This document shows positions 32,797 to 44,398 of a DNA stretch of 64,000 nucleotides, one piece after another (positions within the stretch are counted from its first letter, which is position 1; each line of letters starts with the position of its first letter). Position numbers and translations under genes: made by a program. The DNA lies in NCBI GenBank assembly GCA_016630905.1, contig WBMQ01000014.1:992001-1056000 (forward strand). Reading direction: 5' to 3'. The notes under the pieces were generated by a model. That model ran no database searches. It saw nothing but the letters and a program-made list of their open reading frames with translations, and had not been told where the DNA came from. Source of the stretch: Capillidium heterosporum (Eukaryota; Entomophthoromycota; Entomophthoromycetes; Entomophthorales; Capillidiaceae).

Positions 32797-34233
32797 ATGT
32801 TGGGAAAGCTGGTCTTTAAGATAACATTTAGCGCCTTTATAACTTTATTTGTATTAAAGTTAGCTCTACATTACTATATATATTTATTCTACAATAAGGC
32901 AAGTTTGGTACGGGCAGGTACACTACAAGTAGAAAGGACTCGAGTTTATAAATCATGCATGCTGCTACTCTGATAATGAAATAAAAAGTTTCGACATACT
33001 AAGTACGAAAGACAAGGTGTATTTCGGTAGGAAAAAAGCAAACTTCAATTTCCGTGACCCTGACTTCATCATTTCGGGAAGTAAGGCTATGGTATTTTCC
33101 AACAGCATAAATGTAAATCTTGCACCAGTTTTTAACAGCTATCCTAGATTGATCCTAATTGCAAATACAACCCTTTCCAAACTTTTGGCAAAAGCCCAAC
33201 CAGCCTGAAGTTTTGAAGGAAACGGATGGCATTTCAATGCGGTACAGCTTGACCCCCACTACCATAAACCAATTGAATGACCAAAAGAACTGAATACCGA
33301 CTGGATGCCCAGCTTTTTCCAATCCCCATCGCAAACAGCGATGGTTGATTCTATACGGTAGGTTTTACTCACTGAAAGGTAACGAGTATCACTCCCTAAA
33401 CCTAAATGAAAGGGATCCTTACCCTTCTAAAGCTCATGGGTACCTAGTGTAAACTGATGGGAAGACCAAATCATACATCCTCAACCAACTTGAAGGCCCA
33501 CGTCGATCTGACCATTAAACTACCATATACCAGGAAAAGCTGTATATATTTGGTGGATACGATCACACTACCGACTGTTTAGCCAGACTAAGCCAAATCC
33601 ATTACTACGACTTGTTATTTGACGAGTGGAAGGTCAAGAGCACTAAGGGCGAGGTTCCCATTTCGTTTCTGAGAGCTAAAATAATATGAAGCAAAGGCAT
33701 CGTATACTTCTATAGCGGTGGATGTGATTATACTCAAAAATATAGGAAATACCAAAGGCATATCTACGCTTTAAACTTAAGTTACCTTAACTGAGTCGAG
33801 CTACAAACTATCAGCACTTGAAAATCTAAAGCTACTGTGTTCGATAGCGAATGGTATGAATAGGATCTACTACGTCGGCATCTCTGATATCTCCCAATTG
33901 GCGGGGTACTACTTTGATATTCAAACTCGACAAAGTCATACTATGGAGCATTACGATCCCAGGTCTCTAGGCAGCTACTTCAATATGAATTTCTATTTAG
34001 ATTGGGTGGATTCTTTACTATATTATACATTTGGAATATTTTTTAGTATGCTGACCCTAAGTTTAGTTTCTTCGATAACTACTTTACACTTTAGTAGTAG
34101 GTATAGTCATACTAGTTATTATATAGGGCATCTGTAGCTTGAAACTTTGAATGATCAACTGCTATGGACGAACCCAATTGTAGGTATTTTGGATTCTATC
34201 GACATCGAACATGTGCCTAAAGTCAGTATATAA
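32797..34233 (+). pseudogene. decayed Kelch-type membrane protein (copy 3)
   Basis: Starts MLGKLVFKITFSAFITLFVL (anchor) like the other copies. The middle is full of stops, but blade fragments survive (LEGPRRSDH-like, YLVDTITLPTV in shifted frames, NQIHYYD-like at about 33595). The C-terminal 94 codons (33856-34137) are open again: MNRIYYVGISDISQLAGYYF, membrane helix, and SRYSHTSYYIGHL, with family tail to 34233. Lies just downstream of GH16 copy 4. Confidence 0.7.
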
Positions 34234-35119
34234 GTCTTTGGAGTAAAATGATATTTAGTATTTTGGAACTTGGAGTCAACATGTTAAAGTTATTTACTCT
34301 TTAAGCATCAGTATTATATATATTATACCATTTATATATTTTTTCAAATTTATTGCGTCCACTTAGAAATGTCTTTGATAAATTAAACCAATTGAGATTC
34401 ATTTAATTTCAAAGGTAGGTGCAAACTTTTGATACCGATTTAGGTAAAGTCTAGTTGGTCAAATAGGCAAATTTTACTTTAAAAATATTGCAAAAGTCTT
34501 GGGTATAGTTTTCGATAGTTTGGATCCAAAAGGCTACTCAATACAACTATCACTTTGAAAATGTGGTCAAGCTTTGCAAGCCTTATTTAAATAAAGGTCC
34601 AGCTATAAAGGTATATTAGGAACATATACTATTGCGAACAAGTAGATCGAAGTTTCATTTCATTTAACTTTTCACCAAGTATATTTCAAGAGCTAGGAAG
34701 TTTAAAGAAAAGTTTTGAAGACCTTTCATGATAGCTATAGCCATTAGTGCCAATTCAAATAAAGTAGTGTATAAAATCAAGGCTTATAGAATAGCCTTAA
34801 ATAAAAAGCAACTTTTCAAGCACCAAAGATCCTTATAATTAATACAAATATATACTATAAACGGACTAGATAGTGCACTCTTGAAATCGTGAAAGTTTAT
34901 AATATATATATTTTCATGTTAGTAATAGCCCAGTTTCAAGGTTAGTATATGCACACTATTGAACAAATAGGCATCTGAGATAAATTTAACCTCAAAGCCT
35001 ATTTTTCCGAATAACTTTGAAAGCCATGTTTCTAGGTCCATACACAAGTGCAAGAAAAACCACCCACCTTCCTTCTATTCCAACTCAGCTTTATCAAAGG
35101 CCCAGTTAAACATATAGAT
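34234..35119. other. intergenic between two Kelch copies
   Basis: AT-rich; nothing recognised. An alternative in-frame ATG for the next gene lies at 35048 but adds residues absent from the other copies. Confidence 0.5.
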
Positions 35120-36447
35120 ATGTTGGGCAAGCAAATCTTCAAAGTGCTATTTAAATTGACTTTCAGTATCTACCTAATCGTCTTCATACTAGAGGTATAT
35201 TTAGTTTGCATTATTCAAGGGAAGAGGCATTTTGAGTACGATTGCCAAGCCGATAATGGTATAGATAACTTTGGTATAGTGGAAGCAGATACAAATATAA
35301 ATTTCTTTAGGAGAGAGTTCAAGTACGTTTACTTTAAACTATATATATATATGTTAGGGAACAGTATATAGATTTTGTACAACTACAACAATGCGAACCG
35401 TCCACTATTCTTTAATACCAGGTACGGATTTGAGCTGTACGGTCCAAATATGGCTGTCTCCAACCTATTTGTCAAGCGTCAACCTATGGATATTGCAGCA
35501 GGAAACTAACGGCAACCCAGTTCGACACAGCATCAACTTTTACCACTACAAAAGGATCATGGTATATAATATATGGGGGGTTCTACCCCTTGATAAATAA
35601 TCCATATAGATTGTTAAATTCGAGTGAAAAGTATCCTTATCTCTCCAAAACACATGGTTATTTGGTGTTCGTTGATGGACATAACGACACCTTCATTCTC
35701 AAAGGCCCTGAGGGTCCACATCGGTCGGATCATTCAACAATAATATATCAAGATAAGCTTTATATATTTGGTGGGCACGATCACTTGGCCGACTCCATAG
35801 CTACTCTAAATCAAATCCACTACTACGACCTATTTTTCGAGGAATGGAAAGTTCAGAATACTAGTGGTGAAATTCCAACTTCATTGCTAAGGGCCCATAT
35901 ACACCGTGATAAGCACATCTTATACTTTTATAACAGTGGATGCAACTACACAAAAGCTTTTCCACACTGCCAAAGGTACATCTATACCTTCAACCTGGGC
36001 CGCCTCAACTGGACCAGGTACGAGATTCCCCAGTTCGATTTTAAACCCCTGTGTTCAATAGCTAGCGTTAACCTAACCTTCTACTACATTGGATCTAATG
36101 TTGCTTCTCAACCAGTAGGTTACGCCTTTAACCTTTTAAATCATACAATGCATGCTATAAAGTACTATAGCATCGACTACCCCACTGTCCACAACAAACT
36201 GCTACGATATTTAGCCATTATGGTAAAAGTACTAGATTTTTTCCTTGGGATAGCTTTAAGTGCAATAGTTGGTATATTGATCACCTGTGCAATCACGCTG
36301 TACCTCAACAAAAAGTATAGTCGAACTAGGTGCTATTTAAACCATATACCGCTTAGAAACATAGGCAACCAGCTTTTGTGGGCCAATCCAATTATAGATA
36401 GTTCGTTTTCTATTGACTTGGAATATGAACCGGAAATTGACCTTTGA
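35120..36447 (+). pseudogene. Kelch-type membrane protein (copy 4), one stop and two frameshifts
   Basis: Start at 35120 (MLGKQIFKVLFKLTFSIYLI, anchor). An in-frame stop at 35369-35371 interrupts; the same frame resumes NYNNANRPLFFNTRYGFELY, shifts at about 35505 to LQQETNGNPVRHSINFYHYK and shifts again at about 35570 in a run of six G (GGFYPL). From 35590 to 36447 the frame is clean: GPEGPHRSDHSTIIYQDKLY, IFGGHDH, LNQIHYYDLFFEEWKVQNT, LNWTRYEIPQFDFKPLC, C-terminal helix (GIALSAIVGILITCAITLYL) and LEYEPEIDL. The long intact 3' half suggests the damage is recent. Function unknown; a lumenal Kelch propeller between two membrane segments. Confidence 0.7.
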
Positions 36448-36643
36448 TTGTTAAATATAGCAAATTAAATAAAGCTTACAAATGATATATTATACCTTCA
36501 CATATAGCAATTTTCATCAAGAAAACTATCTACATAATAGATTCAAACTAAATTTCCATTATTAACATTATAACTACACAGCATCATACATAAAATTATA
36601 AAACAAACAAAGAATTTCAAAGTTTTTATCCTATCTAAAGCTA

Positions 36644-39600
36644 CTATTGCTCCATCCTATTCTTTTCCTCTTTATCATCTTCATCATCCATAAAGTGATC
36701 CAAATTAGGTAGGCCATCTACCAAATTGTACTCCGGTTTTGTTTCATCCACCTTCACTCCATCAACTTGCATCGACTCATTCACAGCTTCACAAGCTCCA
36801 TCGTTGGAAATATCGTCATTGAAGGTACCATTGCTCTTAGTATTCAAACTCAAAGGAGTTTTCTTTCCAAAATAGTTGGTAATTTTGTTAGCGCCACTAC
36901 TTAACCCATCTTCACCATTCATTTTTCTTAATTTCGAACTACCATTTACCACTTTCGGACTTGGGTTGGAGTTAGAAACTGGTCGATCATTGAGCTCTTT
37001 GCCATTAGGAACTAGCTTTAAGATGGGACCACTAGGTGAATCGAAGATTATCATACGGCTCTGGTTGGAGCGTTTGGTTGAAGGCTCGGGATTCGTAGTT
37101 GGAATTAGGGCTGGGGCTAGAGTTGGGTTAGAGAGGTTGGAATTGGCGTTGGAGTTGGAAACGATCGGTCGACCGTCAAATTCTTCACCTTCTTTGACCA
37201 GCTTCATAATAGGTCCGCTAGGTGAGTCGAAAATAACCATTCTAGTTTGGTTTGTCTTCTTAGCATCCTCCGAAACAATGCTTGTAACTCGGTCGAGGTG
37301 CTCTGCATTTCGGTTGTTGGGCATAATGGTGCCATTCACACCTTCATCATTCATCATCGCAATCTCCTTAGGAAAAATACTAAAATCAAATGCCGATTTG
37401 AATCGCTTATTCCTCTTAAATCTTTGACAGTTGCTAGCAGCATAAGTAATCAGCTTTATCAATACAGCATCTGTCGGCGATAAGCTATTCAACTTACTAT
37501 CTGTAAATGGAAATTTAGCATCTTGAACAATGATATCGAATTGATCAAAGCCGTACAACCCAATTGCCTTCAAAAGTTCTAAAGTCAACTGAGGGGTAAG
37601 CCACGGTGCCAATGCCAAATTCTTGGGTACGGTAGTCAACAAAGCGGTATTAAGTTCAGAAGTAGGTAAAACTTCACAGCGTAAAGCATGTAGCGCCATT
37701 ATACGTTTGAACTGACGTCGGATCTTGGAGGCAGTCAACACTTCAATTGGAACGCTTTCCTACTAATCTCATCATCTACTATGGGTGCTGAGTTTGCCAA
37801 TTTGACAACAAAGTTGTAGATATCTTTAGAGCCAATAACCTCCAAAAACGTAGAATCCCGATCGATGAAATCCAAACAGTTACGCACATACCTCGCAAAG
37901 TAAGCTTCCAGCATATCAGTTGATTTACTAAATAATCTACTAATGGTTTGGAATCGATACCATAATCTAGGGGTAAGTTCCAAACTACAAGTCTCAAACC
38001 CAAAGCTGGATAAAGCCTTGACAAAGTTCTTATGTTCGGAAACCGACCAAGTTAGGTCATACTCGGTATGAGAGGGGATGGGAGTGTTGGTATGTAAAGC
38101 GTTGATCTGCTGATGTAGGAACTCGTTGGCTTTGGTGGTGGTACTACGGCCTGAACCCAAGCCATTTTTATTCGAGCGCAGAAACAGGCTGGTAAACCGT
38201 CGAAGCCGCATACGTAAATCAGTACCTACAGGCCAGATGAGTAGTTCATGAGTTGGAATTGGATTGCTGCATCAGTCTCTTGATTGGTATCGATGGCGTT
38301 GTTTCCGTTGGGTTGAGTGGTTAAAACACCTTCGTTACCATTGGTGTTGGAAGTGTCATTCAAGTTATCTTCATCAGCTTCGTTACCTTCATCATCGTCA
38401 AATTCCTCGTCTTCGTCGTTTTCGTTGTTGGTGAGGCAATCGTTACGTCGACGTAGAGCTATGGAAGCCGGATTGTAGGTGAACTTGGAGAAGATGAGCT
38501 CGGAGTCTTGCCGAAATGCTTTAAACTGGTTGAACCCGTGCTTCTTGGTACCTAGAACCAAGTCCCGATCAGCTAATGGTGTCCACCATTTGGGTAGTGA
38601 GCTAGGGATACTTATACCTTCTTTGAACAGGTGTAAATTGCCTTCGGGGTCAGTAGTTAGCATGCCATTATTGATGGCATACAGGTCCCTAAGTCTATGG
38701 ACCAATGCTTTGCATTTACGGGTGGTGGCACCTAAGAATTTGGGGACTTCACGAACAAAGTCCTGGTAGCTCGATATCTGCTGAGGGGTGGCGTCGAGGT
38801 AAGGAGCTTGGACGTCAACCGTGAATCTTGTGGTAAGATCCTTTAGAAATATAGTGGTAGCTTCTTGGTCACTGCATTCAAAGGCCTGGAGGATGTAACT
38901 ACGTTCTGCGTCGTAGTTGACGTTGGGTTCCTTGAGTTTCAGCACAGCAAGGCAAATGGAGATGAAACATTTGCTGCAAGCTACTAGATCTTTGAGAGTA
39001 CGAGCTGATGAAAAACCACGATTGATGGAATCCCATCCAGCTAGTCCAAAGGTCATCAGTCGTTGATAGAGCCGCTGGATTTCGCTTTGAGTCCATCGTT
39101 CAAAATCACCATCAACATAAGGTTGAGATTCGTCGGTTGCCGGTGACAACGGTAATAATCCAGTCAAGTTGGACGAGTTGGAAATGGTATCAATAGTCGT
39201 CGGGGTTGAGGTACTTTTCCTACTAGTATTCTTGAACTCGAGTTTGATTTTCTGCTTACGCTGTCGAGGTTCATCGATAATGAGTGGGTTTTTGGGTATT
39301 AAGAACTCGGGTTCGACATTGGCGTTGGCAGCCCACTTGTCCCAGAACTGGGGGTCATCCATCGATATGTTGTTGTTGTCAAAGGTGGTGAAGGATGCTT
39401 TTGAAAAGGTAGATCCCTGTTCTCGCGCCCCATAGGTAATTACTGTACTTCTACGTTGTAAGATGGAGTCAATATCCTCTTCGTAGAAGTTGTTGCTCTC
39501 AGTATCATCTAATAAAGCACCATAAGCTCCCAATTTCAACAGATCTTCGACCTCCTTCTTACTGAGGCCGGTGGAGGTACTTTCGCTCATGCTACCGTCC

Positions 39601-41733
39601 ATCTTTTGCATGACGGCCTTGTCCAGCCCAAGCTTCAAGTTGGCCCTATCGAACATCTGACGCTCGTAGGTGCTGGCGCAAAGGAGACGGTAAATCTTGA
39701 CCGGCTGAGTTTGTCCAATACGATGAACACGGGCTTGGGCCTGTAAGTCATTCTGTGGGTTCCAGTCAGAGTCGAAAATAATGACGGTGTCAGCTGCCGT
39801 CAAGTTGATACCGACACCACCAGCACGTGTACATAGTAAAAAGGCGAATGAATCCTCTGACGTGGAGAAGCGATCGATTGAGGCCTGGCGGTCGCTACCT
39901 TTGACACCTCCGTCGATACGTTCGCAGTTGTAATTACGAAAGGCCATGTAGTCTTCAAGAAGGTCCAATACCTTCGTCATCTGGCTGAAGATGAGTACTT
40001 TGTGACCCGATTCTTTAAGTTTGGGAAGCAGCTTATCCATGAGCACAAGCTTCCCCGAAGTCTTGACGAGGACCTCGTGGTACTGCTGATCATCGTAGTC
40101 GGGGTAATCGGACATGATCTTCTCTTCGGTACCTTTGATGAGGAAGGGGTGATTGCAACACTTACGCAACTCCATCATGATGTTGTTCAAGGAAGGACCG
40201 TTAGTATCCTTACCGCCTCTACGGATCCAGGTAAAGTTACGCTCGAGGATGGCCCGGTACCAAGTCTTTTGAGCGTTGGTGAGTTGAACTTCAATGACGG
40301 TCTCTTCTTTGCTGGGGATCGACTTCTCGACATCCTCTTTAAACCTACGAAGCATTAGTGGCTTGAGAATCTCTTGCAAGCTCTGTAACTTCGGTGGAAC
40401 TCTTGAGATCACCGAACTTACTTAGGAAAGCGTCCTCATCGTCAAAGCGACTAGGTTCTAGGAAATTTAAGAGAGAGAACAGCTCCTTGACCGAGTTTTG
40501 GAGCGGTGTCCCTGTCAGAAGTACTCTATGATCCAGCTGATAAGAGCGTAAAGCATCCAAGACCTTGCTGTTACGGTTCTTGAGTCGATGGGCTTCATCA
40601 AAAATCCCAACCTGCCACGGGATGGGGGCCAATTGGTTTAGCGAGCCATAAGCTATCTCATAAGTAGTAATTAGAACATCGAATCGGTATAGCTCGGACA
40701 GCCTGGAGTTGTCGCTATCCTTGTAATAGAATTCAGTGTCGATAATTATATTGCGAGAGGTTTGGGAGCCGTGGAACACAATAACATTGAGGTCGGTCCA
40801 GCTATTAAACTCACGCTCCCAGTGAGGTATGGTAGATAGCGGTGCTACCACCAAAAACGGACCGCGCATGTTACAAGTTCGGTATATATGGTAGAGGAAG
40901 GATACTGACTGTACTGTCTTGCCTAGTCCCATCTCGTCGGCCATAATTGAGGATTGGTTGTGGTACCAACAGTAGGTTAACCAGTTTAGACCTTCCAGTT
41001 GGTAGTCGCGTAGCTGATTTCCATTCTTGAATACTGGTGACTCTTCCAATTTTTTGAATTTATTGGCACTTGGACGCTCTTTACTGACTTTGAATTTCTT
41101 ACTGGGGACTTCTTGCCTGCTGGAAAATAGCTCCAAAGCCTCCCGATTGTAACCTTCAATGAACTCCAAGGTCTCCCAAGTTGAGTTCTCGTACGGTTGG
41201 CCACACCACTTTACTAGAACGTAAACTTTGACTCCCTCAGGAGCAGTTTTGTCGTCGATTTCTCCTTCGTCTAGGACTCGATCAACTTCGAGGTAGAGTG
41301 GGTTAAAGGGTTCCTCGTAAGCTTCAGGGTTCTCATTAAATTGATCCATAAATTTTTTGAGTCGACTCTTCACGTTAGTTAATTTGGTCTCGACCTTTTC
41401 CAGAGGAACCCAAACTACATGGTGGAAGGATCTGTACTTGAATTTGACTAGAAATTCTTCTTTTCCTTCTTGCTGACGATAGGACAGTAGGGATTCGATC
41501 TCGTCATCACCGAATGGAATTGTAACTTGCTCGTAGGGGACCATCTCTGGTTTGTTTTTAGATTTGCTTTTAGAGGATTTCTTGACAACTTTGTCCTCAA
41601 CTATGGGTTCTGACTCGGCTTCCGAGGAGTTGAGAAACTCCAGTTCACTGGGCTCGCGATAGTCCACTTTGCTCTTTTTGCTTCGTTTGGCGGACCGTCC
41701 CGATGTAGCTTCTCTATCTGAACTACCTGACAT
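36644..41733 (-). CDS. CHD-family chromatin remodelling ATPase, CHD6-9-like
   Basis: Restored product about 1658 aa. Two chromodomains (about residues 71-133 and 148-208: EEFLVKFKYRSFHHVVWVPL; VYVLVKWCGQPYENSTWE), then a Snf2 ATPase: Walker A MADEMGLGKTVQS near 264, FDEAHRLKN near 378, LLTGTPLQN, and the C-lobe VLIFSQMTKVLDLLEDYM, TRAGGVGINL, QARVHRIGQTQPVKIYRL. The stretch KPLMLRRFKEDVEKSI followed by RAILERNFTWI, and the distal SLPKWWTPLADRDLVLGTKK, resemble animal CHD6-9, not CHD1. Intron 38338-38226 (113 nt) is open in frame for a while, then closes; splicing it restores the frame. Two single-base breaks: an extra base near 40378 (between TEVTEL and QEILKP) and a missing base near 37742 (between AFQLK and VLTAS). 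With both corrected the length is a multiple of three. The C-terminus has a duplicated RMVIFDSPSGPI / RMIIFDSPSGPI motif and an acidic end. Nuclear, ATP-driven nucleosome remodelling. Confidence 0.9.
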
Positions 41734-44398
41734 GATAACCTAACTACTGTTCATTAGTAACCACAATTGAGTTCCGGCAAGCATACCTTCAATACTTTAT
41801 AAATGCTTCCTAAACTTGTTAATGTTAGTTTCGTATCTATTGGTATAGTGCTCTAATTGTCGATTTTAATAACCTGCTTTAGGTTCGTATAAGGGTACCT
41901 TTGAAAATTTTGTTTGGGCTCTTTTGTTCGTAAACTTCGGCTTTCTATATGTTGGAATAGTGCCGACTTTGCACTTGTTGAAAATCAAAACTAAAAGGTT
42001 AAGCTGGAGAGAAAGGTTTTCTAATTCATTTGGCTTGATAAACATATACTTTTTACATAGTTTAGCAAATCGAATTAGTTCTTTTTACATCTTTTAAAAT
42101 CATTGGGTCAAACTTCATGTTTTAAGCATTTCCTCGCTATATAACTTTTTCAATAGGGCAACTTATTTATAGTTTAAGAGCCTAACCTATGTAATCGTTC
42201 AGGTACTTGGAGCTCATTGGCTGCCTAGGTGAAAAACTTCTCGAAATGTTGATATTTACTATTCAGTACATTTGATTGGTACATCGTCTCGTAGTTTAGC
42301 AAAGTTTTACTATACTTTTGACCTTCCGATCCAATTTGGTTGATAGTTCCTCAAGTTTTACCCATCATTTCAAAATATTTTGCGATCTTATAAGTGATTA
42401 GTTTATTTTGGATACATGGAAAATTATTATATGAGTTCGGCTATAGTATTATATATTTGAGGAGTATATAGGATATTTAACTATACTTATTTGAACTGCT
42501 ACCACTAATTAAACTGATATAACCCTTCAACTTTTGCTATATCTATATTTTGATAAACTATCGATGTCACATATCCGTTGATGAAGCTAATGTAACTTAT
42601 AGTCGAAAAGTATGACTCCATCAGTATTATTTTCTCACTATCATTTTAATTATAACTGTATTTGGATCCTAGATGTAAACTTACAAAACTATTTCAAAAG
42701 GCTGAATAAAATTAGTTTTTGCTACACTTGGTGTGAAGGTGAAAATCATTGCAACTTTATAAATTTACACATATAAGCATTCTTCACAAAGTATTGTGTT
42801 AATAAAGTGATACAAAATATAAATAGACTTACTTTTTAATAATACATAATGGCTAAACGAATAAATATAATATATGGTTATAATTATCACATTTATGTAA
42901 TGTAACTTCTAACTAAAGTAATAAATCAAATATACACGCACTAGTCAAGGAAAAGTATTTGGCTGAACTTGGCAAATTTAAACCATTAGGAAGGAGCCAT
43001 ATCTATTTGATAAATTTTGAAATAGCAAACTTATTTAGACAAAAATGTCTGTAGCAAAAAGAAACCTATAATACAGCTTCAATTACAAATTTGTAAGGGA
43101 ATTTGCATATAAATAACCTATCTAGTAGATATTCAGCCTTAACTAAAATCAATATTTAATGTAAAAAGTACCTATACTATCCTTAATGCGCTTAAAAAGA
43201 ATGTGTCATAAACTGTTTAAATTTTAGTATCTCATTACACATAGCTATGGTTTCCAGTATATAGTGCAAAGTAGTACTTTAAGATTCCTTTTAAAATTGG
43301 ATAGCAACATATAGGAAAGCAACTCCATTTGAAGAGCTGCAGCTCACGCTTTCAATGAGTTTTACATATCAGCAAAAGATAAACATTTCTTCACATCTAG
43401 TTCTATAAACTATTTTCAAAGAACTATACAGCTTATATAACTTGCAAACTATCTAAGAGAATAGGATGTCAAAAGTCATTGTAAAAAACAGTAAATCTAC
43501 TTGAAATAATCAGTTGAAATAAAATTTGCTTTAAGTTGATCAACAATTCAATTGTAAATTTGTTTATATAAATAAACAAATGATGTATACAAAAGTATTC
43601 GAATATGAACTTTAAAAGCTTGAGTTGAAAGTGATGTAGCTTGTAAAATTAATTATAACCCAATCATTTACAGCATTGAACAGCATTTGTAAATAGTACA
43701 CTAGTTAAAATACAACATTTATAGCAAAGTGTAGTAAACTGTATAAATAAAGGTGAAGCTTATAAATAAGTTAGATTACATTATCATATTTATAGAATCA
43801 AAAGGAACTTTAGAGCATTATTAATATACTTAGTTAATAGACAGCTGTATATTTGTAATCATTTATCAAATAGTTTTAGTATATATTATACTACCAACAC
43901 ATCTATATAGCAAAAAAGCGCAAATGAACAAATATATATCTTTACTATTTTTAAATTAAAATAGACAGGAATATAAAAAGGAAATAAGTAGCCTATTGAT
44001 ACTTTTATTTTATTAGATCTATTTCAAAACCAGGATTTGGATATCAGTAGTTAGAAGCCAAACCCAAGTTTTATATTTTATCTTGAAAATATGCCAATCT
44101 ATCTTTAAAAATATTGCCAATTCTTTTGAATAGCTATTCAAACTCTAGAAATCCAAACCAATCAACGCTGCCAAAACCTGGCAAGCCTACAAACTAAATT
44201 GACCTACAAGTTTGAAACGTTTCGAGTTAAACTAAATCCACCTTTACAAGCTTACAAAGTTTCCAAAAGCAACGATAGTTGGCATGTCATATCAACAACT
44301 GCAAACCCTTCAAATTTCCCACCGACCCACTTTAAAATAATCAGATGCTCGTTCACTATTAGCTACGCTTACGACCTAGACTAGACATACAATAATTT
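41734..44398. other. 2.7-kb divergent intergenic region between CHD and arrestin genes
   Basis: Very AT-rich; stops in all frames; no repeat array or RNA gene recognised. Holds both promoters. A 61-codon plus-strand open frame (44199-44384) has no motif. Confidence 0.5.

Noticed and set aside
36876-37427. 183-codon plus-strand frame opposite the CHD C-terminus
   Set aside because: Antisense of the coding Asn/Ser/Pro-rich region; not conserved-looking.
38226-38338. Treating the open stretch before 38226 as coding end of a separate protein
   Set aside because: It begins with GTAACG and ends CTGTAG, and removing it restores the frame into a CHD-like continuation (TDLRMRLRRF).
40345-40412. Reading the CHD gene as two overlapping genes
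   Set aside because: The two frames split the Snf2 motor in the middle and align continuously to one protein after correcting one base.
41734-44398. CRISPR array, transposon or origin in the long AT-rich gap
   Set aside because: No regularly spaced repeats, terminal repeats or transposase-like frames seen; eukaryotic context makes a CRISPR array unlikely.
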